Source: Ruminococcus sp. (GTDB lineage: Bacteria; Bacillota; Clostridia; Oscillospirales; Ruminococcaceae). Taken from it: a stretch of DNA of 64,000 nt. Under the pieces are notes generated by a model, which saw only the letters and a list, made by a program, of their open reading frames with translations, was not told where the DNA came from and made no database searches. Shown here piece by piece: positions 33,870 through 43,438 of the stretch; positions within the stretch are counted from its first letter, which is position 1, and each line of letters begins with the position of its first letter. Both the position numbers and the translations under genes were made by a program. The stretch is taken from contig JAFUQX010000031.1 of assembly GCA_017472145.1 (NCBI GenBank), positions 1 through 64,000 of the forward strand, in the 5' to 3' direction.

Positions 33870-34184
33870 ATGGAGGAGGAGGTAAGACGGGAGATACCGG
33901 AAAAGGAGGAAGTCCCCGGCCCGGAGGAGCTGATTCCGGTGAGCGGAGAGGACGTCTATGTTCATGACAGTGAGCGTCATGAAAAGAAGCATCGTTCGGA
34001 TGATGTGATGCTGACCCAGTGCATATTTTGTCTGGTGCTGGTGCTGGCGGTGTTCGGGCTGAGCTGGATCCACGCCGGATTTCAGGAGAAGCTGCTTACG
34101 CTTTATGAGCAAAAGGTCAGCGCACCGCCGGAGCCTTTTCTGGCCCGTCTGATCGAAGCGGCAGAGCAGTGGCTGCGCCGATGA
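33870..34184 (+). CDS. Small single-pass membrane protein, possible minimal SpoIVFA-like partner
   Basis: A 104-residue protein not recognised by family. A highly charged N-terminus rich in Glu and Pro (1-48) is followed by one transmembrane helix (about 53-72) and a short outside tail with a Glu/Ala/Arg helix. GGAGGTGA lies 5 bases before ATG 33870. Its stop overlaps the start of a SpoIVFB-like protease by ATGA, the same arrangement as spoIVFA-spoIVFB in Bacillus. It lacks the LytM-like domain of SpoIVFA. The functional link is inference from position and topology only. Confidence 0.7.
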   Translation: MEEEVRREIPEKEEVPGPEELIPVSGEDVYVHDSERHEKKHRSDDVMLTQCIFCLVLVLAVFGLSWIHAGFQEKLLTLYEQKVSAPPEPFLARLIEAAEQWLRR

Positions 34185-34753
34185 TCTGCTTTAAAATCCG
34201 TGGAATATCCCTGCGGCTGTCCTTTGGCTTTTTCACAGTGCTGGCTCTGCTGTGTACCCTGGAGCAGGGCGCTTATCTTTGGTATTCTGTGTGTGCGATC
34301 GTGATACACGAGGGCCTGCATCTGCTGATGATGCTTCTGCTCCGGCAGCGGCTGCACAGCGTGACCTTTTATGGCTGCGGCATCCGGCTCAGACCTGCCC
34401 ATGTGCTGTGCAGCTATGGAAAGGAGCTGCTGGTGCTGCTGGCCGGGCCTTTTGGCAATCTCCTTGTGTGGGGGATGCTTCTGTACTTCGAGGGAGACCG
34501 TATGCTGGCCGGTGCCAATCTGGCGCTGGGACTTATGAATCTCCTGCCCTGTCGTCATCTGGACGGAGGAGCGGCTCTGCGCTGTATCTTCGGACTGGTG
34601 CAGCATGAGCCGTGGCGCACCGAGCGTCTTATAACAGGGATGGCCTGTGCGGTTCTGCTGCTCATGATAGTCGGAGCATGGCTTCTGGAGGTCGGGAATT
34701 TTACATATTATGCGCTGTGCATTTATCTTTTGTTCGCAGAAATTTTCCGATAG
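34181..34753 (+). CDS. Site-2 protease (peptidase M50), SpoIVFB-like
   Basis: An intramembrane zinc protease of 190 residues with about five or six helices. The zinc motif is HEGLH (H43, E44, H47) and the third ligand is in NLLPCRHLDGG (D128), both intact. SpoIVFB cleaves pro-sigma-K in the mother cell, and the short length without PDZ or CBS domains fits that group. ATG 34181 overlaps the previous stop as ATGA; GTG 34169 is an alternative. Location one gene after spoVM supports, but does not prove, a sporulation role. Confidence 0.88.
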   Translation: MICFKIRGISLRLSFGFFTVLALLCTLEQGAYLWYSVCAIVIHEGLHLLMMLLLRQRLHSVTFYGCGIRLRPAHVLCSYGKELLVLLAGPFGNLLVWGMLLYFEGDRMLAGANLALGLMNLLPCRHLDGGAALRCIFGLVQHEPWRTERLITGMACAVLLLMIVGAWLLEVGNFTYYALCIYLLFAEIFR

Positions 34754-34756
34754 CGG

Positions 34757-34785
34757 TTGATTCTTTTCCCGATTTGTAGTACAAT
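34757..34785 (+). promoter_or_regulatory. Promoter of the TIGR03960-TIGR03936 pair
   Basis: TTGATT 34757-34762, 17 bases, TACAAT 34780-34785. Confidence 0.7.
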
Positions 34786-34811
34786 AAAGAGGTATATCAA
34801 ACAGGAAGGGA

Positions 34812-36671
34812 TTGAGTATCATCAGTATTCTTTCAAAAATTGAACCGCTGCTGCTCCAGGTACAGAAGCCGTCTCAGTATATCGGCGGCGAGGTGGGCAG
34901 CATCATCAAGGATAAGGAAAAGGTAGATGTACGCTTTGCATTCTGCTTTCCGGATACCTACGAAATCGGCATGTCCCATCTGGGTATGAAAATTCTCTAT
35001 AGTCTCACCAATGAGCGTGAGAATTTCTGGTGCGAGCGTGTCTTTGCACCCGATACAGACTTTGAGCAGCTTATGCGGGCGCACGACATTCCCCTCTATG
35101 CGCTGGAAAGCCTGGAGCCGGTGCGTGACTTTGACATGATCGGCTTTACGCTGCAATATGAGCTGGCCTATACCAACATTCTGAATATGCTGGATCTGGC
35201 CAGAATTCCGCTCTGTGCCAGGGACAGGGGCGATTCTCTGGCTCAAATGGTCTTTGCAGGCGGTCCTTGTGTGTGCAATCCGGAGCCGATCGCAGATTTC
35301 TTTGACTTCTTCATTCTCGGCGAAGGAGAGGAGGTCAATCTGGAGGTCATGGATCTCTATGCACAGATGAAGAAGGAGGGCGCCGGCCGCCGGGAATTCC
35401 TTCAGGCCGCAGCAAGGATCGAAGGCGTCTATGTTCCGTCTCTGTATGATGTGACCTACAATGAGGACGGCACGATCGCTTCTGTCTGTCCAAGGGGAGA
35501 CGCCTCCAAGACCATCCGCAAGCGTATCATCAAGGATTTTGACAAGGTGTATTATCCGGAGACCTTTGTTGTACCTTATACAGAGATCGTCCACGACCGT
35601 TCGGTGGTAGAGGTGCTCCGCGGCTGTATCCGCGGCTGCCGCTTCTGCCAGGCGGGATTTATTTACCGTCCCTTCCGTGAGAAGCAGCCGGATACCATCT
35701 GCAAGCAAGCTCAGGATCTGTGCCGGAATACAGGCTATGAGGATCTGTCTCTTTCCTCCCTCAGCACCAGTGACCACAGCAGAATTGACGAGATGCTCAC
35801 CAAGCTGCTGGATATCACCGAGGAAAAGCGTGTCAGCATGTCTCTGCCGTCCCTGCGTGTGGACAACTTCTCCGATGCGCTCATGGAGAAGATCAAGCGC
35901 ATCCGCAAGAGCGGCCTGACCTTTGCACCGGAGGCCGGTACACAGAGACTGCGTGATGTGATCAATAAGAATGTATCCGACGAGGAGATCATGCGTGCGG
36001 CCAAGGTGGCCTTTTCCGGCGGATACTTTAATGTAAAGCTGTACTTTATGATGGGTCTGCCCACAGAGACCGATGAGGATATTGCCGGCATTGCCGAAAT
36101 TGCCGATCGCATCGTGGAGCTGTTCTTTGAAAATCCCAATCGCCCCAGAGGAAAGATGGTGCAGGTATCCGTCAGCGTAGCGACCTTTGTGCCCAAGCCC
36201 TTTACCCCCTTCCAGTTTGAGCCACAGGCTACAGAGGAGGAGGTGCGCCATAAGCAGGAGCACCTGGTGAATTCCATCAGCCCCAGAAATGCACGGCGTG
36301 TAAAGGTGAGCTGGCATGAGTTCCGGATCAGTCAGCTGGAGGGCGTTCTGGCCAGAGGCGATCGCCGTCTCAGTCAGGTGATCTATGAGGCGTGGAGAAA
36401 CGGCAGCCGTTTTGACAGCTGGAGCGACCGCTTCCAGTGGGAATGCTGGGAGAAGGCCTTTGCCCAGTGCGGCCTTGCACCGGAATTCTACGCCAGCCGC
36501 CGCCGGAGCTATGACGAAGTGCTCCCGTGGGATCATCTGAACTATCTGGTGGACAAGCCGTTCCTCATCCGTGAGAATGAAAAGGCAAAGGAAGCCAGAA
36601 CAACACCGCACTGCCGGATGAATTGCAGCGGCTGCGGCGTAAATCGTGAAGTGGGGAGGGCTTGCTTTTGA
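34812..36671 (+). CDS. TIGR03960 family radical SAM protein with B12-binding-like domain
   Basis: A 619-residue YgiQ-like protein of unknown substrate. A cobalamin-binding-like domain fills about 30-200 (FCFPDTYEIGMSHLGMKILY). The radical SAM core begins near residue 265 with C-x3-C-x2-C in RGCIRGCRFCQAG. A cysteine-rich end (HCRMNCSGCGVNREVG) is typical. The start is TTG at 34812 with AGGA five bases upstream. The family is almost always paired with TIGR03936, as here; the usual downstream rng and rplU genes are not present. Confidence 0.92.
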   Translation: MSIISILSKIEPLLLQVQKPSQYIGGEVGSIIKDKEKVDVRFAFCFPDTYEIGMSHLGMKILYSLTNERENFWCERVFAPDTDFEQLMRAHDIPLYALESLEPVRDFDMIGFTLQYELAYTNILNMLDLARIPLCARDRGDSLAQMVFAGGPCVCNPEPIADFFDFFILGEGEEVNLEVMDLYAQMKKEGAGRREFLQAAARIEGVYVPSLYDVTYNEDGTIASVCPRGDASKTIRKRIIKDFDKVYYPETFVVPYTEIVHDRSVVEVLRGCIRGCRFCQAGFIYRPFREKQPDTICKQAQDLCRNTGYEDLSLSSLSTSDHSRIDEMLTKLLDITEEKRVSMSLPSLRVDNFSDALMEKIKRIRKSGLTFAPEAGTQRLRDVINKNVSDEEIMRAAKVAFSGGYFNVKLYFMMGLPTETDEDIAGIAEIADRIVELFFENPNRPRGKMVQVSVSVATFVPKPFTPFQFEPQATEEEVRHKQEHLVNSISPRNARRVKVSWHEFRISQLEGVLARGDRRLSQVIYEAWRNGSRFDSWSDRFQWECWEKAFAQCGLAPEFYASRRRSYDEVLPWDHLNYLVDKPFLIRENEKAKEARTTPHCRMNCSGCGVNREVGRACF

Positions 36672-37324
36672 AAACGACAGTCAGAATGAAATTTGCGAAG
36701 ACCGGACGGGCGAAATATATCTCCCATCTGGATCTGATGCGGTGCTTTCAGCGGTGTATCCGCCGCTCGGAGCTGCCCATTGCCTATTCAGAGGGCTTCC
36801 ATCCTCACATGCAGCTGATCCTGGCGGCGGCCCTGTCCCTGGGCTTTGAGAGTCAGGCTGAGATCATCGAGCTTCAGCTGAAGGAGGCGCTTTCCTTTGA
36901 GGAGGTAAAATCCCGGATGCAGGCCATCCTGCCGGAGGGAATCGAGATTCTCAGCTGCTATGCTCCTCAGCACAAGATGGGGCAGATGGGATTTGCGGAA
37001 TACAGGGTCACTCTGCCCTGTGCGGACAGTGCGGCGCTGCATGAGCAGTGGGAGGAGTTTCTTTCCCAGCCGCAGATCCTGGTGGAGAAGAAAACCAAGC
37101 GCGGTCTGCGTGAGATCGATCTGAAGGCGCAGACAGAGTGTCTGGAGGTAACAGAGGGTGATGGAGCACTCATGCTTTTGCTGCGTCTGCCGGCTGGGAA
37201 TGCGGTGAATGTAAACCCCTCTCTGCTGGTGGATACCTTTGGAAAAATGGAAGGTGTTTCTTTCGGATTTCCGGCCTATCGGCGGCTGAAACTGCTGACT
37301 GAGGAAAAATCCGAATTCTTTTAA
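36668..37324 (+). CDS. TIGR03936 family DUF2344 protein
   Basis: A 218-residue partner of the preceding radical SAM protein. The N-terminus (RMKFAKTGRAKYISHLDLMRCFQR, then SEGFHPHMQLILAAALSLGFES) is the family signature. TTG at 36668 overlaps the previous TGA and has GGGAGGG 7 bases upstream, so it is preferred over TTG 36662. In other genomes the two domains can be fused. The function is not established. Confidence 0.9.
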   Translation: MKTTVRMKFAKTGRAKYISHLDLMRCFQRCIRRSELPIAYSEGFHPHMQLILAAALSLGFESQAEIIELQLKEALSFEEVKSRMQAILPEGIEILSCYAPQHKMGQMGFAEYRVTLPCADSAALHEQWEEFLSQPQILVEKKTKRGLREIDLKAQTECLEVTEGDGALMLLLRLPAGNAVNVNPSLLVDTFGKMEGVSFGFPAYRRLKLLTEEKSEFF

Positions 37325-37474
37325 AAGGATCTGTTCTTTGATTTGGAACGGGACCGGCTCTGGATCGTCTGAGCAAAGCATCCGGAGGGTGAGGTGTGAT
37401 GATGCGAAAAAAGCCCACCCGGAGTGTGTGATTGCAGAATAATGCGGACGGGGAAGTAGAATTGAGGAATGTGT

Positions 37475-38140
37475 ATGTATTATGATGAAGAACACAAATA
37501 CAAGGAAAAGGCAAGGCGGGACAGGAAGATCAGAAAGTTTCTTGTCCTGACCATTCTGGTTCTGATTGGACTGCTGGCCATAGGCATTGCGATTATTTAT
37601 CATTTCTTTCGCGACGATACGGATGAGGGAGTCATTCCGGCTGTACTGGAGCAGGAGACCTATGAGGCTGAGGTTACATTTACAGAATCTCAATTGCAGG
37701 ATATTCTTGAAACCAGTGAGCTTTCCACTGCATCCTATACTTATAATTCAATCGTTTCGGCCTATGCAGAGGATGGGGTTACGGTGCGGTATCATGTTTC
37801 CTACGAAGGCGTGATCAAAGCCGGTGTGGATTTCAGTGATATCATAATGAAGATAGACAATGAAAGCAAGACCATTTCACTGACGCTTCCGGAGGTGCAG
37901 GTGATGGATATGTATATCGATGCAGGAACGCTGGATTACATTTTCGTCAGTGAAAAGTACAATATAGCAACGGTTTCACAGGAGGCCTATAATTTAAGCT
38001 GTTCTGATCTGGAAAGCAAAATAGCAAATGAGGAGCAACTGTATGTGACTGCAAGGGAAAATGCAGTGGCTGCTGTAGAAGCACTGATCAAGCCCTGGGT
38101 CGAGCAGGTTGACGAAGACTATACGGTTTCGATTGAGTGA
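37475..38140 (+). CDS. DUF4230 family membrane-anchored protein
   Basis: A 221-residue protein: charged N-terminus, one helix (about 22-45), and an extracytoplasmic DUF4230 domain. The domain contains the pattern YHVSYEGVIKAGVDFSDI and LTLPEVQVMDMYID and ends in an alpha-helical region. GAGGAA is five bases before ATG 37475. The function is unknown. A paralogue follows 11 bases downstream, so the two are probably co-expressed. Roughly 150 bases before it hold no gene. Confidence 0.85.
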   Translation: MYYDEEHKYKEKARRDRKIRKFLVLTILVLIGLLAIGIAIIYHFFRDDTDEGVIPAVLEQETYEAEVTFTESQLQDILETSELSTASYTYNSIVSAYAEDGVTVRYHVSYEGVIKAGVDFSDIIMKIDNESKTISLTLPEVQVMDMYIDAGTLDYIFVSEKYNIATVSQEAYNLSCSDLESKIANEEQLYVTARENAVAAVEALIKPWVEQVDEDYTVSIE

Positions 38141-38151
38141 GGTGCACGAAG

Positions 38152-38859
38152 ATGAAGAAGTTTATATCCTATCTGACCTTGCTGCTGTGCGCAGTACATT
38201 TATCGGGGTGCTCTGCGGACAAAGAAGCCGAAGAAGACAGCACGGCCGTTTCTTCTTCAGAAGCAGCAGCGCAGGCCCAGGAGCTTCCTGTCAATGCTCC
38301 TGAAATCACACAGATCCGGTCTATATGTGAGCTGGCTACTCTGGAATGCTATTATAACAATGTTGCAAAGGCTGTGAAGCCGAAGGGCTCAGGCTTTATG
38401 CATTGGGGTGAAATAGACCGTACCTTCTGGATCGAGTATAAGGGTATGGCAAAAATCGGAGTAGATATGTCGGACGTTACAATGGTTGTGGAAAATGGCG
38501 TATATGTCATTACGATTCCCAAAGCGGAAATTCTGAGCATCAATATTGATCCGGCCTCGCTCAATGAGGAATCCTACATTTTTTCAGAGGACAGCTGGAA
38601 TCCCAACTATATTACAGCGGATGATCAGACAAATGCAATTGAAGCCGCTCAGAATAATATGAGAGAGACGGTTCTGAATAATTCCACTCTGCTGGTAAAT
38701 GCTCAGAACAGAGCCAAGACGCTGATCGAAAATTATATTCATCAGCTGGAAACGGCCTCAGGCACGGATTTTGAGATCCGGTGGAACTATGAGGAGAATG
38801 AGCCTGCAACAGAGGAGGAGCCTTCCGAGGTGCAGGAGGTCTCTGAAACCGGAGTGTAG
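38152..38859 (+). CDS. DUF4230 family lipoprotein
   Basis: A 235-residue paralogue of the previous protein, but anchored as a lipoprotein (LSGC lipobox, Cys near residue 19). Shared pattern: FWIEYKGMAKIGVDMSDVTM and ITIPKAEILSINIDP. A Ser/Ala/Glu spacer follows the lipid Cys, and an acidic tail ends the protein. GAGGTG is 8 bases upstream of ATG 38152. The function is unknown. Confidence 0.86.
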   Translation: MKKFISYLTLLLCAVHLSGCSADKEAEEDSTAVSSSEAAAQAQELPVNAPEITQIRSICELATLECYYNNVAKAVKPKGSGFMHWGEIDRTFWIEYKGMAKIGVDMSDVTMVVENGVYVITIPKAEILSINIDPASLNEESYIFSEDSWNPNYITADDQTNAIEAAQNNMRETVLNNSTLLVNAQNRAKTLIENYIHQLETASGTDFEIRWNYEENEPATEEEPSEVQEVSETGV

Positions 38860-39007
38860 GGAAAGGAAGATTCGGCTTGGATATTTGTATCCGGCTTTGG
38901 TAAAGTTATATTTATTTGCGATTTGGATGTATCCATAGGGTACAGTGACTGAAAAATATCAGGCTGCAGGATATGCTCTGTTATTTGTGAAAGAAAGGGA
39001 GATCTTC

Positions 39008-40720
39008 ATGAAAAATAAAAAGGCCTTTACAGCAGGAATTGCATCTGTAATCAGCTCGGCCGTGCTGGTATCTGCCGCAGCAGCGGCTTATCAATACACA
39101 TTGTCCGATGCAAAGCGTCTTCAGGAGACGCTTGCAGCAAGATCAGCGCTTCGGCCTGAGGACGATATCAACGGGGATGGTTATGTGAATATATATGACC
39201 TGAGCATTCTCAAGGGACAGCTTCAGGCGGACACAGGTGAGGCAGCGGAAAGCACCGTTCCCGCAACAGCAGAATATGTCAAGCTCCAGGGGCGGAATTT
39301 GCAGAAGGATGGCATTACATGGCTGGTGCAGAGCGGAAGTGCAGCTGAATTTACAGTCACTGGCACATCGGCGGTGCTCTCTCTGGCCGGAGACGGCGGT
39401 ATCTATTCAGAAGCGGATTTCCGTCCGAGATATGCGGTTTATGTGGATGGGGAGCTGATCCTGGATAAAACCATGGATGCAGAAACCGAAACCGTGACCC
39501 TCTTTGAGGGCAGTTTGTCCCGGACAGCCGAGGTTAAGGTCATGCTCCTGTCCGAGGCCATGTACGGCGGCCTTGGTATCAGCGGGATCACGGCGGTCTC
39601 TTCGGCCGCAGTTCCGGTGAAGCCCGCTGCTCAGAATGATCTGTGCATTGAGTTTATCGGAGACTCTATCACCTGCGGCTACGGTGTGGAGGGCCTGAAT
39701 AATTATGAGACCTTCAAGACCACAACAGAGAATTTCAGCAAGTCCTATGCCTACCTGACGGCTCAGCAGCTGGGAGCGGATTACAGTGCGGTCTGCTACA
39801 GCGGTCATGGCGTTGTTTCCGGATATTCCTCCGGCGATAAGAATGCAGAAGGCCTTGTGCCGGATTATTACACGCTTACAAGCAAGCAGAGTGATTATGC
39901 TGTGCCGTGGGATTTCTCCGTCCGGGCCAATGATGCAGTCGTCATAAACCTTGGCACAAATGATATCAACTATGTCAGTGCGGAGTTTGAAACACGCTCT
40001 GTTGAATTTACAGAAGGGTATCTCGCCTTCCTTAAGACCATCCGTGAAAAGAACCCGGATGCCTATATCATCTGTACCCTGGGCACAATGGACGGAGCTG
40101 ATCTCTATCCGCTGATTGAGGAGGCCGTATCCGCTTTCCGCACACAGGTGGATGACAAAATCATGTGCTATGCCTCTGCGGTACAGAACGGAAATGCGGA
40201 CGGCTATGGTTCGGATTGGCACCCTTCTGAGATAACCCAGCAGAACAGTGCCTATGTGCTGGCGGATAAAATCTGTCAGGCTCTGGGAATGGAGTCCAGT
40301 CAGATCGGTCTGGATATGGCCGCAGACGGTGTGTATGATGTTTCCATGAATACAGAATCCGGCGCAAATGCAGCATTTTATGTAGGCTATGACAAATCCT
40401 TCTGGGTCAATATGGTGGAGGGCGGCGACTCTGCGGATGATATCGAAGCGCTGATCTCCGGCATTTCTCTGAAGGCCGGGGGTGAGTACCGCCTGCAATT
40501 TGACTACACCACGACTGTGGATACAGAAATCCCTGTGCTGGTTCGCGGAGATGAGGAATATTTCAGCGGCAGGGTTTCGGCGGTATCTGATAAGCTCCAT
40601 TTTGAGGAGACCTTTACCGCAGCGCAGGATGATGCAGGCGTGGAGATCGTGTTCCAGCTGGGCGGCCTGGATTATTATAATGTGACGCTCTCGAATGTAA
40701 AGCTGGTCAAGATCGGGTAA
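39008..40720 (+). CDS. Secreted CE2-type SGNH carbohydrate esterase with N-terminal half dockerin
   Basis: Probably an acetylxylan or acetyl-oligosaccharide esterase. The 570 residues have a signal peptide (about 1-28) and a dockerin-like piece (about 32-77) with one calcium loop (DDINGDGYVNIYDLSILKGQL). A CE2 jelly-roll domain spans about 90-200. The SGNH hydrolase domain (about 215-420) has Ser in GDSITCGYG, the block III motif GTNDIN and Asp/His in SDWHPS. A C-terminal CBM4_9-like module (about 430-570) completes it. The first helix of the dockerin (SDAKRLQETLAARSAL) is present, but its calcium loop is not. AAGGGAG lies 6 bases before ATG 39008. Confidence 0.85.
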   Translation: MKNKKAFTAGIASVISSAVLVSAAAAAYQYTLSDAKRLQETLAARSALRPEDDINGDGYVNIYDLSILKGQLQADTGEAAESTVPATAEYVKLQGRNLQKDGITWLVQSGSAAEFTVTGTSAVLSLAGDGGIYSEADFRPRYAVYVDGELILDKTMDAETETVTLFEGSLSRTAEVKVMLLSEAMYGGLGISGITAVSSAAVPVKPAAQNDLCIEFIGDSITCGYGVEGLNNYETFKTTTENFSKSYAYLTAQQLGADYSAVCYSGHGVVSGYSSGDKNAEGLVPDYYTLTSKQSDYAVPWDFSVRANDAVVINLGTNDINYVSAEFETRSVEFTEGYLAFLKTIREKNPDAYIICTLGTMDGADLYPLIEEAVSAFRTQVDDKIMCYASAVQNGNADGYGSDWHPSEITQQNSAYVLADKICQALGMESSQIGLDMAADGVYDVSMNTESGANAAFYVGYDKSFWVNMVEGGDSADDIEALISGISLKAGGEYRLQFDYTTTVDTEIPVLVRGDEEYFSGRVSAVSDKLHFEETFTAAQDDAGVEIVFQLGGLDYYNVTLSNVKLVKIG

Positions 40721-40810
40721 GGCAGAAACTCTATTTTCTCTTCTCATAGTTACAAAATGCGTATATGTTTTCATTTCTGTTCCGGAATGGTTACAATGCA
40801 GATATCCGCA

Positions 40811-40839
40811 TTGACGATATGTTTAAAATGTGGTACAAT
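40811..40839 (+). promoter_or_regulatory. Promoter of the orphan lipoprotein gene
   Basis: TTGACG 40811-40816, 17 bases, TACAAT 40834-40839. Confidence 0.8.
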
Positions 40840-40886
40840 GTATACAGAGGAAGTGTGCTTTCTGACCATGATCGGAGGTGCTTTTT

Positions 40887-41513
40887 ATGAGAAAAATGGA
40901 TACATTCCGGATATTGACTGCCATTATATTCTCTGTTTTGATGACCGGCTGTGCGGAAAGCGATGGGCCGACTTCAGCAGAGACAACGGAGACGGCTGTA
41001 TCAACGGAACAGACCCTGTATGTCTGCGTTGACCCGGATTATCACAGCTATGAAACCGTTGAGGAGCATGTGACCGATATGGCGGAGCGTTATCCGGAGG
41101 AGAACCTGTATCTTCCGCCGGAGGAGGCGGTGGCCGGATGGGAGTGGCGTACCATCACTGAGACAAATGGTGTGTGCCACTATGAGATCTATGATCCTGA
41201 GCTGAAACAAACTGTGGGAATCTGGCTTGACTATAATCAGAAATATGAAAGTACAGAGTCCTTTGCTGAGGAGATGCCTGCGCTTTCTGAGGACGGGGTG
41301 TATGGTGTTGTCGTGTGTGAAGCGGATCATTACATTGTGCACCGTGAGAAAGTGGAAAAACCGGAGAGCAATTTTACTGCACCGGAAAAATGCTTTCTCT
41401 ATGGCGTCACGGGAAGTGAAAATGTGTATTATTACATGACGGTTTATCACGAGGACAGCAGCGTGGAAACACCCGGGGAGCTGGAGGAGCTGCATAAAAA
41501 GCTGAATCTGTAA
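40887..41513 (+). CDS. Lipoprotein of unknown function
   Basis: A 208-residue protein not recognised. A signal peptide ends in a lipobox (LMTGC, Cys near residue 21), followed by a Thr/Glu/Ser spacer. The rest is mixed alpha/beta with many Glu and Tyr residues (YVCVDPDYHSYETVEEHVTD, EEAVAGWEWR). GGAGG lies 8 bases before ATG 40887. It has its own promoter and a hairpin after it, so it stands alone. Confidence 0.75.
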   Translation: MRKMDTFRILTAIIFSVLMTGCAESDGPTSAETTETAVSTEQTLYVCVDPDYHSYETVEEHVTDMAERYPEENLYLPPEEAVAGWEWRTITETNGVCHYEIYDPELKQTVGIWLDYNQKYESTESFAEEMPALSEDGVYGVVVCEADHYIVHREKVEKPESNFTAPEKCFLYGVTGSENVYYYMTVYHEDSSVETPGELEELHKKLNL

Positions 41514-41520
41514 TAGGAGA

Positions 41521-41560
41521 CACCCAGTATGGATCGGATCGATCCGTGCTGGGTGCTTTA
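41521..41560 (+). terminator. Long hairpin after the orphan lipoprotein gene
   Basis: A 15-bp stem (41521-41535 with 41541-41555, G-T pairs included) with a 5-base loop. The T-run after it is weak (CTTTATT). Confidence 0.6.
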
Positions 41561-41592
41561 TTCGGTTTGGTTTGAAAGAAGGAAAATGTAAA

Positions 41593-42159
41593 ATGAAAAA
41601 ATATCTGAAGCTGATTCCCTTGATGCTGTATCCTTACGCCTATCTGATCGGAATGGTGGGACTATACATAGCGGATGAGGTGCTGTCGCTTTTTTCTGTC
41701 AGCGTTATACCGGAATATCTGTTCTGGGGTGTTATTATTTTATATAATGTATACGTGCTGTTTATTGCCGTTTTTAATGCGGTTCTCACTGCCGGAAAAC
41801 GGTATACAGCCTATGACGGAGCAAAAATCAACCTGATTGTAAAGGGCGTTCAGATTCCGGCCTATATACTCCATTTTCTCATGGGGCTGGCCGGCCTTAT
41901 CATGAGTGTTTGGGGAATCGGCTTTATTGTTATAGCTGTATTGGTGGATCTGCTTACTATTCTGCTTACTGGAATAAGTGCAGTCGGATGCAGCATCAAA
42001 ATGAAAAAGGAAGGGCTTCTTCCCTTATCCGGTGCAATTCTGACAGGGATCGGCAGCTTTATTTACTGCGCAGATATAGCCGCTGCCATTGTCTTTTTGG
42101 TACTCGGAAGGAAGCAGCAGAGGGAAAGGAAAGCAGTCGAAGAAGAACGGAATGGATAA
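41593..42159 (+). CDS. Polytopic membrane protein of unknown function
   Basis: A 188-residue protein with about five hydrophobic helices (near 8-30, 42-65, 85-108, 110-135 and 145-170) and a charged C-terminal tail rich in Arg, Glu and Lys. No family motif is recognised. AAGGA lies about 10 bases before ATG 41593. It follows the orphan lipoprotein but is separated from it by a hairpin. Confidence 0.72.
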   Translation: MKKYLKLIPLMLYPYAYLIGMVGLYIADEVLSLFSVSVIPEYLFWGVIILYNVYVLFIAVFNAVLTAGKRYTAYDGAKINLIVKGVQIPAYILHFLMGLAGLIMSVWGIGFIVIAVLVDLLTILLTGISAVGCSIKMKKEGLLPLSGAILTGIGSFIYCADIAAAIVFLVLGRKQQRERKAVEEERNG

Positions 42160-42275
42160 TGGGGCGGATTGCTGTATATGCTGAGAGAGGGCCTTTTTTT
42201 GAAAATCTGTTTTTCGGAAGAAAAAAGTCTCCCTGACTTACGAAAATTCTTTTTTCGGGAAAAATCTGTTTTTTA

Positions 42276-42304
42276 TTGACTTTTAAGGTCATATCCCTTA
42301 TAAT
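42276..42304 (+). promoter_or_regulatory. Promoter of potABCD
   Basis: TTGACT 42276-42281, 17 bases, TATAAT 42299-42304. About 80 bases of leader precede potA. Confidence 0.88.
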
Positions 42305-42385
42305 GATAGGGAAATTTATTGATTTCAATGACCCGGATCTGCGCTGGCGGATAAGGGTATTTTATAATGGAAAGGGACGTGTTAA

Positions 42386-43438
42386 ATGGAGAATATTGTC
42401 AGTCTGAAAAATCTTGTTGTGGAGTTTGAGGACGGAGAGCGGATCCTCAAGAATATCAGTCTTGATATCAAGGACAAGGAGTTTGTAACGTTTCTCGGCC
42501 CGTCCGGATGCGGAAAAACCACCACACTGCGTATCATTGCAGGCTTTCTGGAGCCTACGAGCGGTGATGTTTTCTTTGAGGGCAAGCGAATCAACGGTAT
42601 GCCGCCGCACAAGCGGAATGTGAATACCGTTTTCCAGCGATATGCACTTTTCCCGCATCTGAACGTCTATGAGAACATTGCTTTCGGACTGAGAATCAAG
42701 AAGGTCTCTGAAAAGGAAATCGTTCGGCGTGTAGGCGAAATGCTGGAGCTGGTAAATCTGCGGGGCTATGAGAAGCGTTCGGTACAGCGTCTGTCCGGCG
42801 GCCAGCAGCAGCGTGTGGCGATCGCAAGAGCGCTGGTCAACCATCCTAAGGTGCTGCTTCTGGATGAGCCGCTGGGTGCGCTGGATCTGAAGCTCCGTAA
42901 GGAGATGCAGACCGAGCTGAGACAAATCCAGCAGGCCCTGGAGCTGACCTTTATCTATGTAACACACGACCAGGAGGAGGCGCTGACCATGTCCGATACG
43001 GTTGTGGTTATGAACAATGGTATCATTCAGCAAATCGGCTCTCCTACGAATATCTACAACGAGCCGGTAAATGCCTTTGTAGCAGACTTTATCGGTGAGA
43101 GCAATATCATCAATGGGTGCATGCCGGAGGACTGCGTGGTGGAATTCACCGGGAAGCGGTTCAAGTGCGTGGACAAGGGCTTCAGTCCCAACGAAACGGT
43201 GGATGTGGTCATCCGTCCGGAGGATGTGAAGGTGATTCCGGCAGACAGAGCCAAGCTCACCGGTATCGTGGAATCTGTAGTATTCAAGGGTGTTCACTAT
43301 GAAATGGTCGTGGACGGTGTGGATCACAAGTGGATGATTCATTCCACAAAGGCCGAGCCGGTGGGCGCAATGATCGGTATGGATTTCGACCCCTTTGACA
43401 TTCACATTATGAAGAAGACAAAGGAGGACGGAGAATGA
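42386..43438 (+). CDS. potA: Spermidine/putrescine ABC transporter ATPase
   Basis: Energises polyamine import. The 350-residue ATPase has Walker [10 protein letters not shown], signature [10 protein letters not shown], Walker [13 protein letters not shown] and a TOBE domain at about 280-345. The potA stop overlaps the potB start by ATGA. Confidence 0.95.
   Translation: MENIVSLKNLVVEFEDGERILKNISLDIKDKEFVTFLGPSGCGKTTTLRIIAGFLEPTSGDVFFEGKRINGMPPHKRNVNTVFQRYALFPHLNVYENIAFGLRIKKVSEKEIVRRVGEMLELVNLRGYEKRSVQRLSGGQQQRVAIARALVNHPKVLLLDEPLGALDLKLRKEMQTELRQIQQALELTFIYVTHDQEEALTMSDTVVVMNNGIIQQIGSPTNIYNEPVNAFVADFIGESNIINGCMPEDCVVEFTGKRFKCVDKGFSPNETVDVVIRPEDVKVIPADRAKLTGIVESVVFKGVHYEMVVDGVDHKWMIHSTKAEPVGAMIGMDFDPFDIHIMKKTKEDGE

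Noticed and set aside
37402..37434. Ten-codon peptide after a GGAGG-like site before the DUF4230 gene
   Set aside because: Too short, no conservation signal, and no known leader-peptide pattern.
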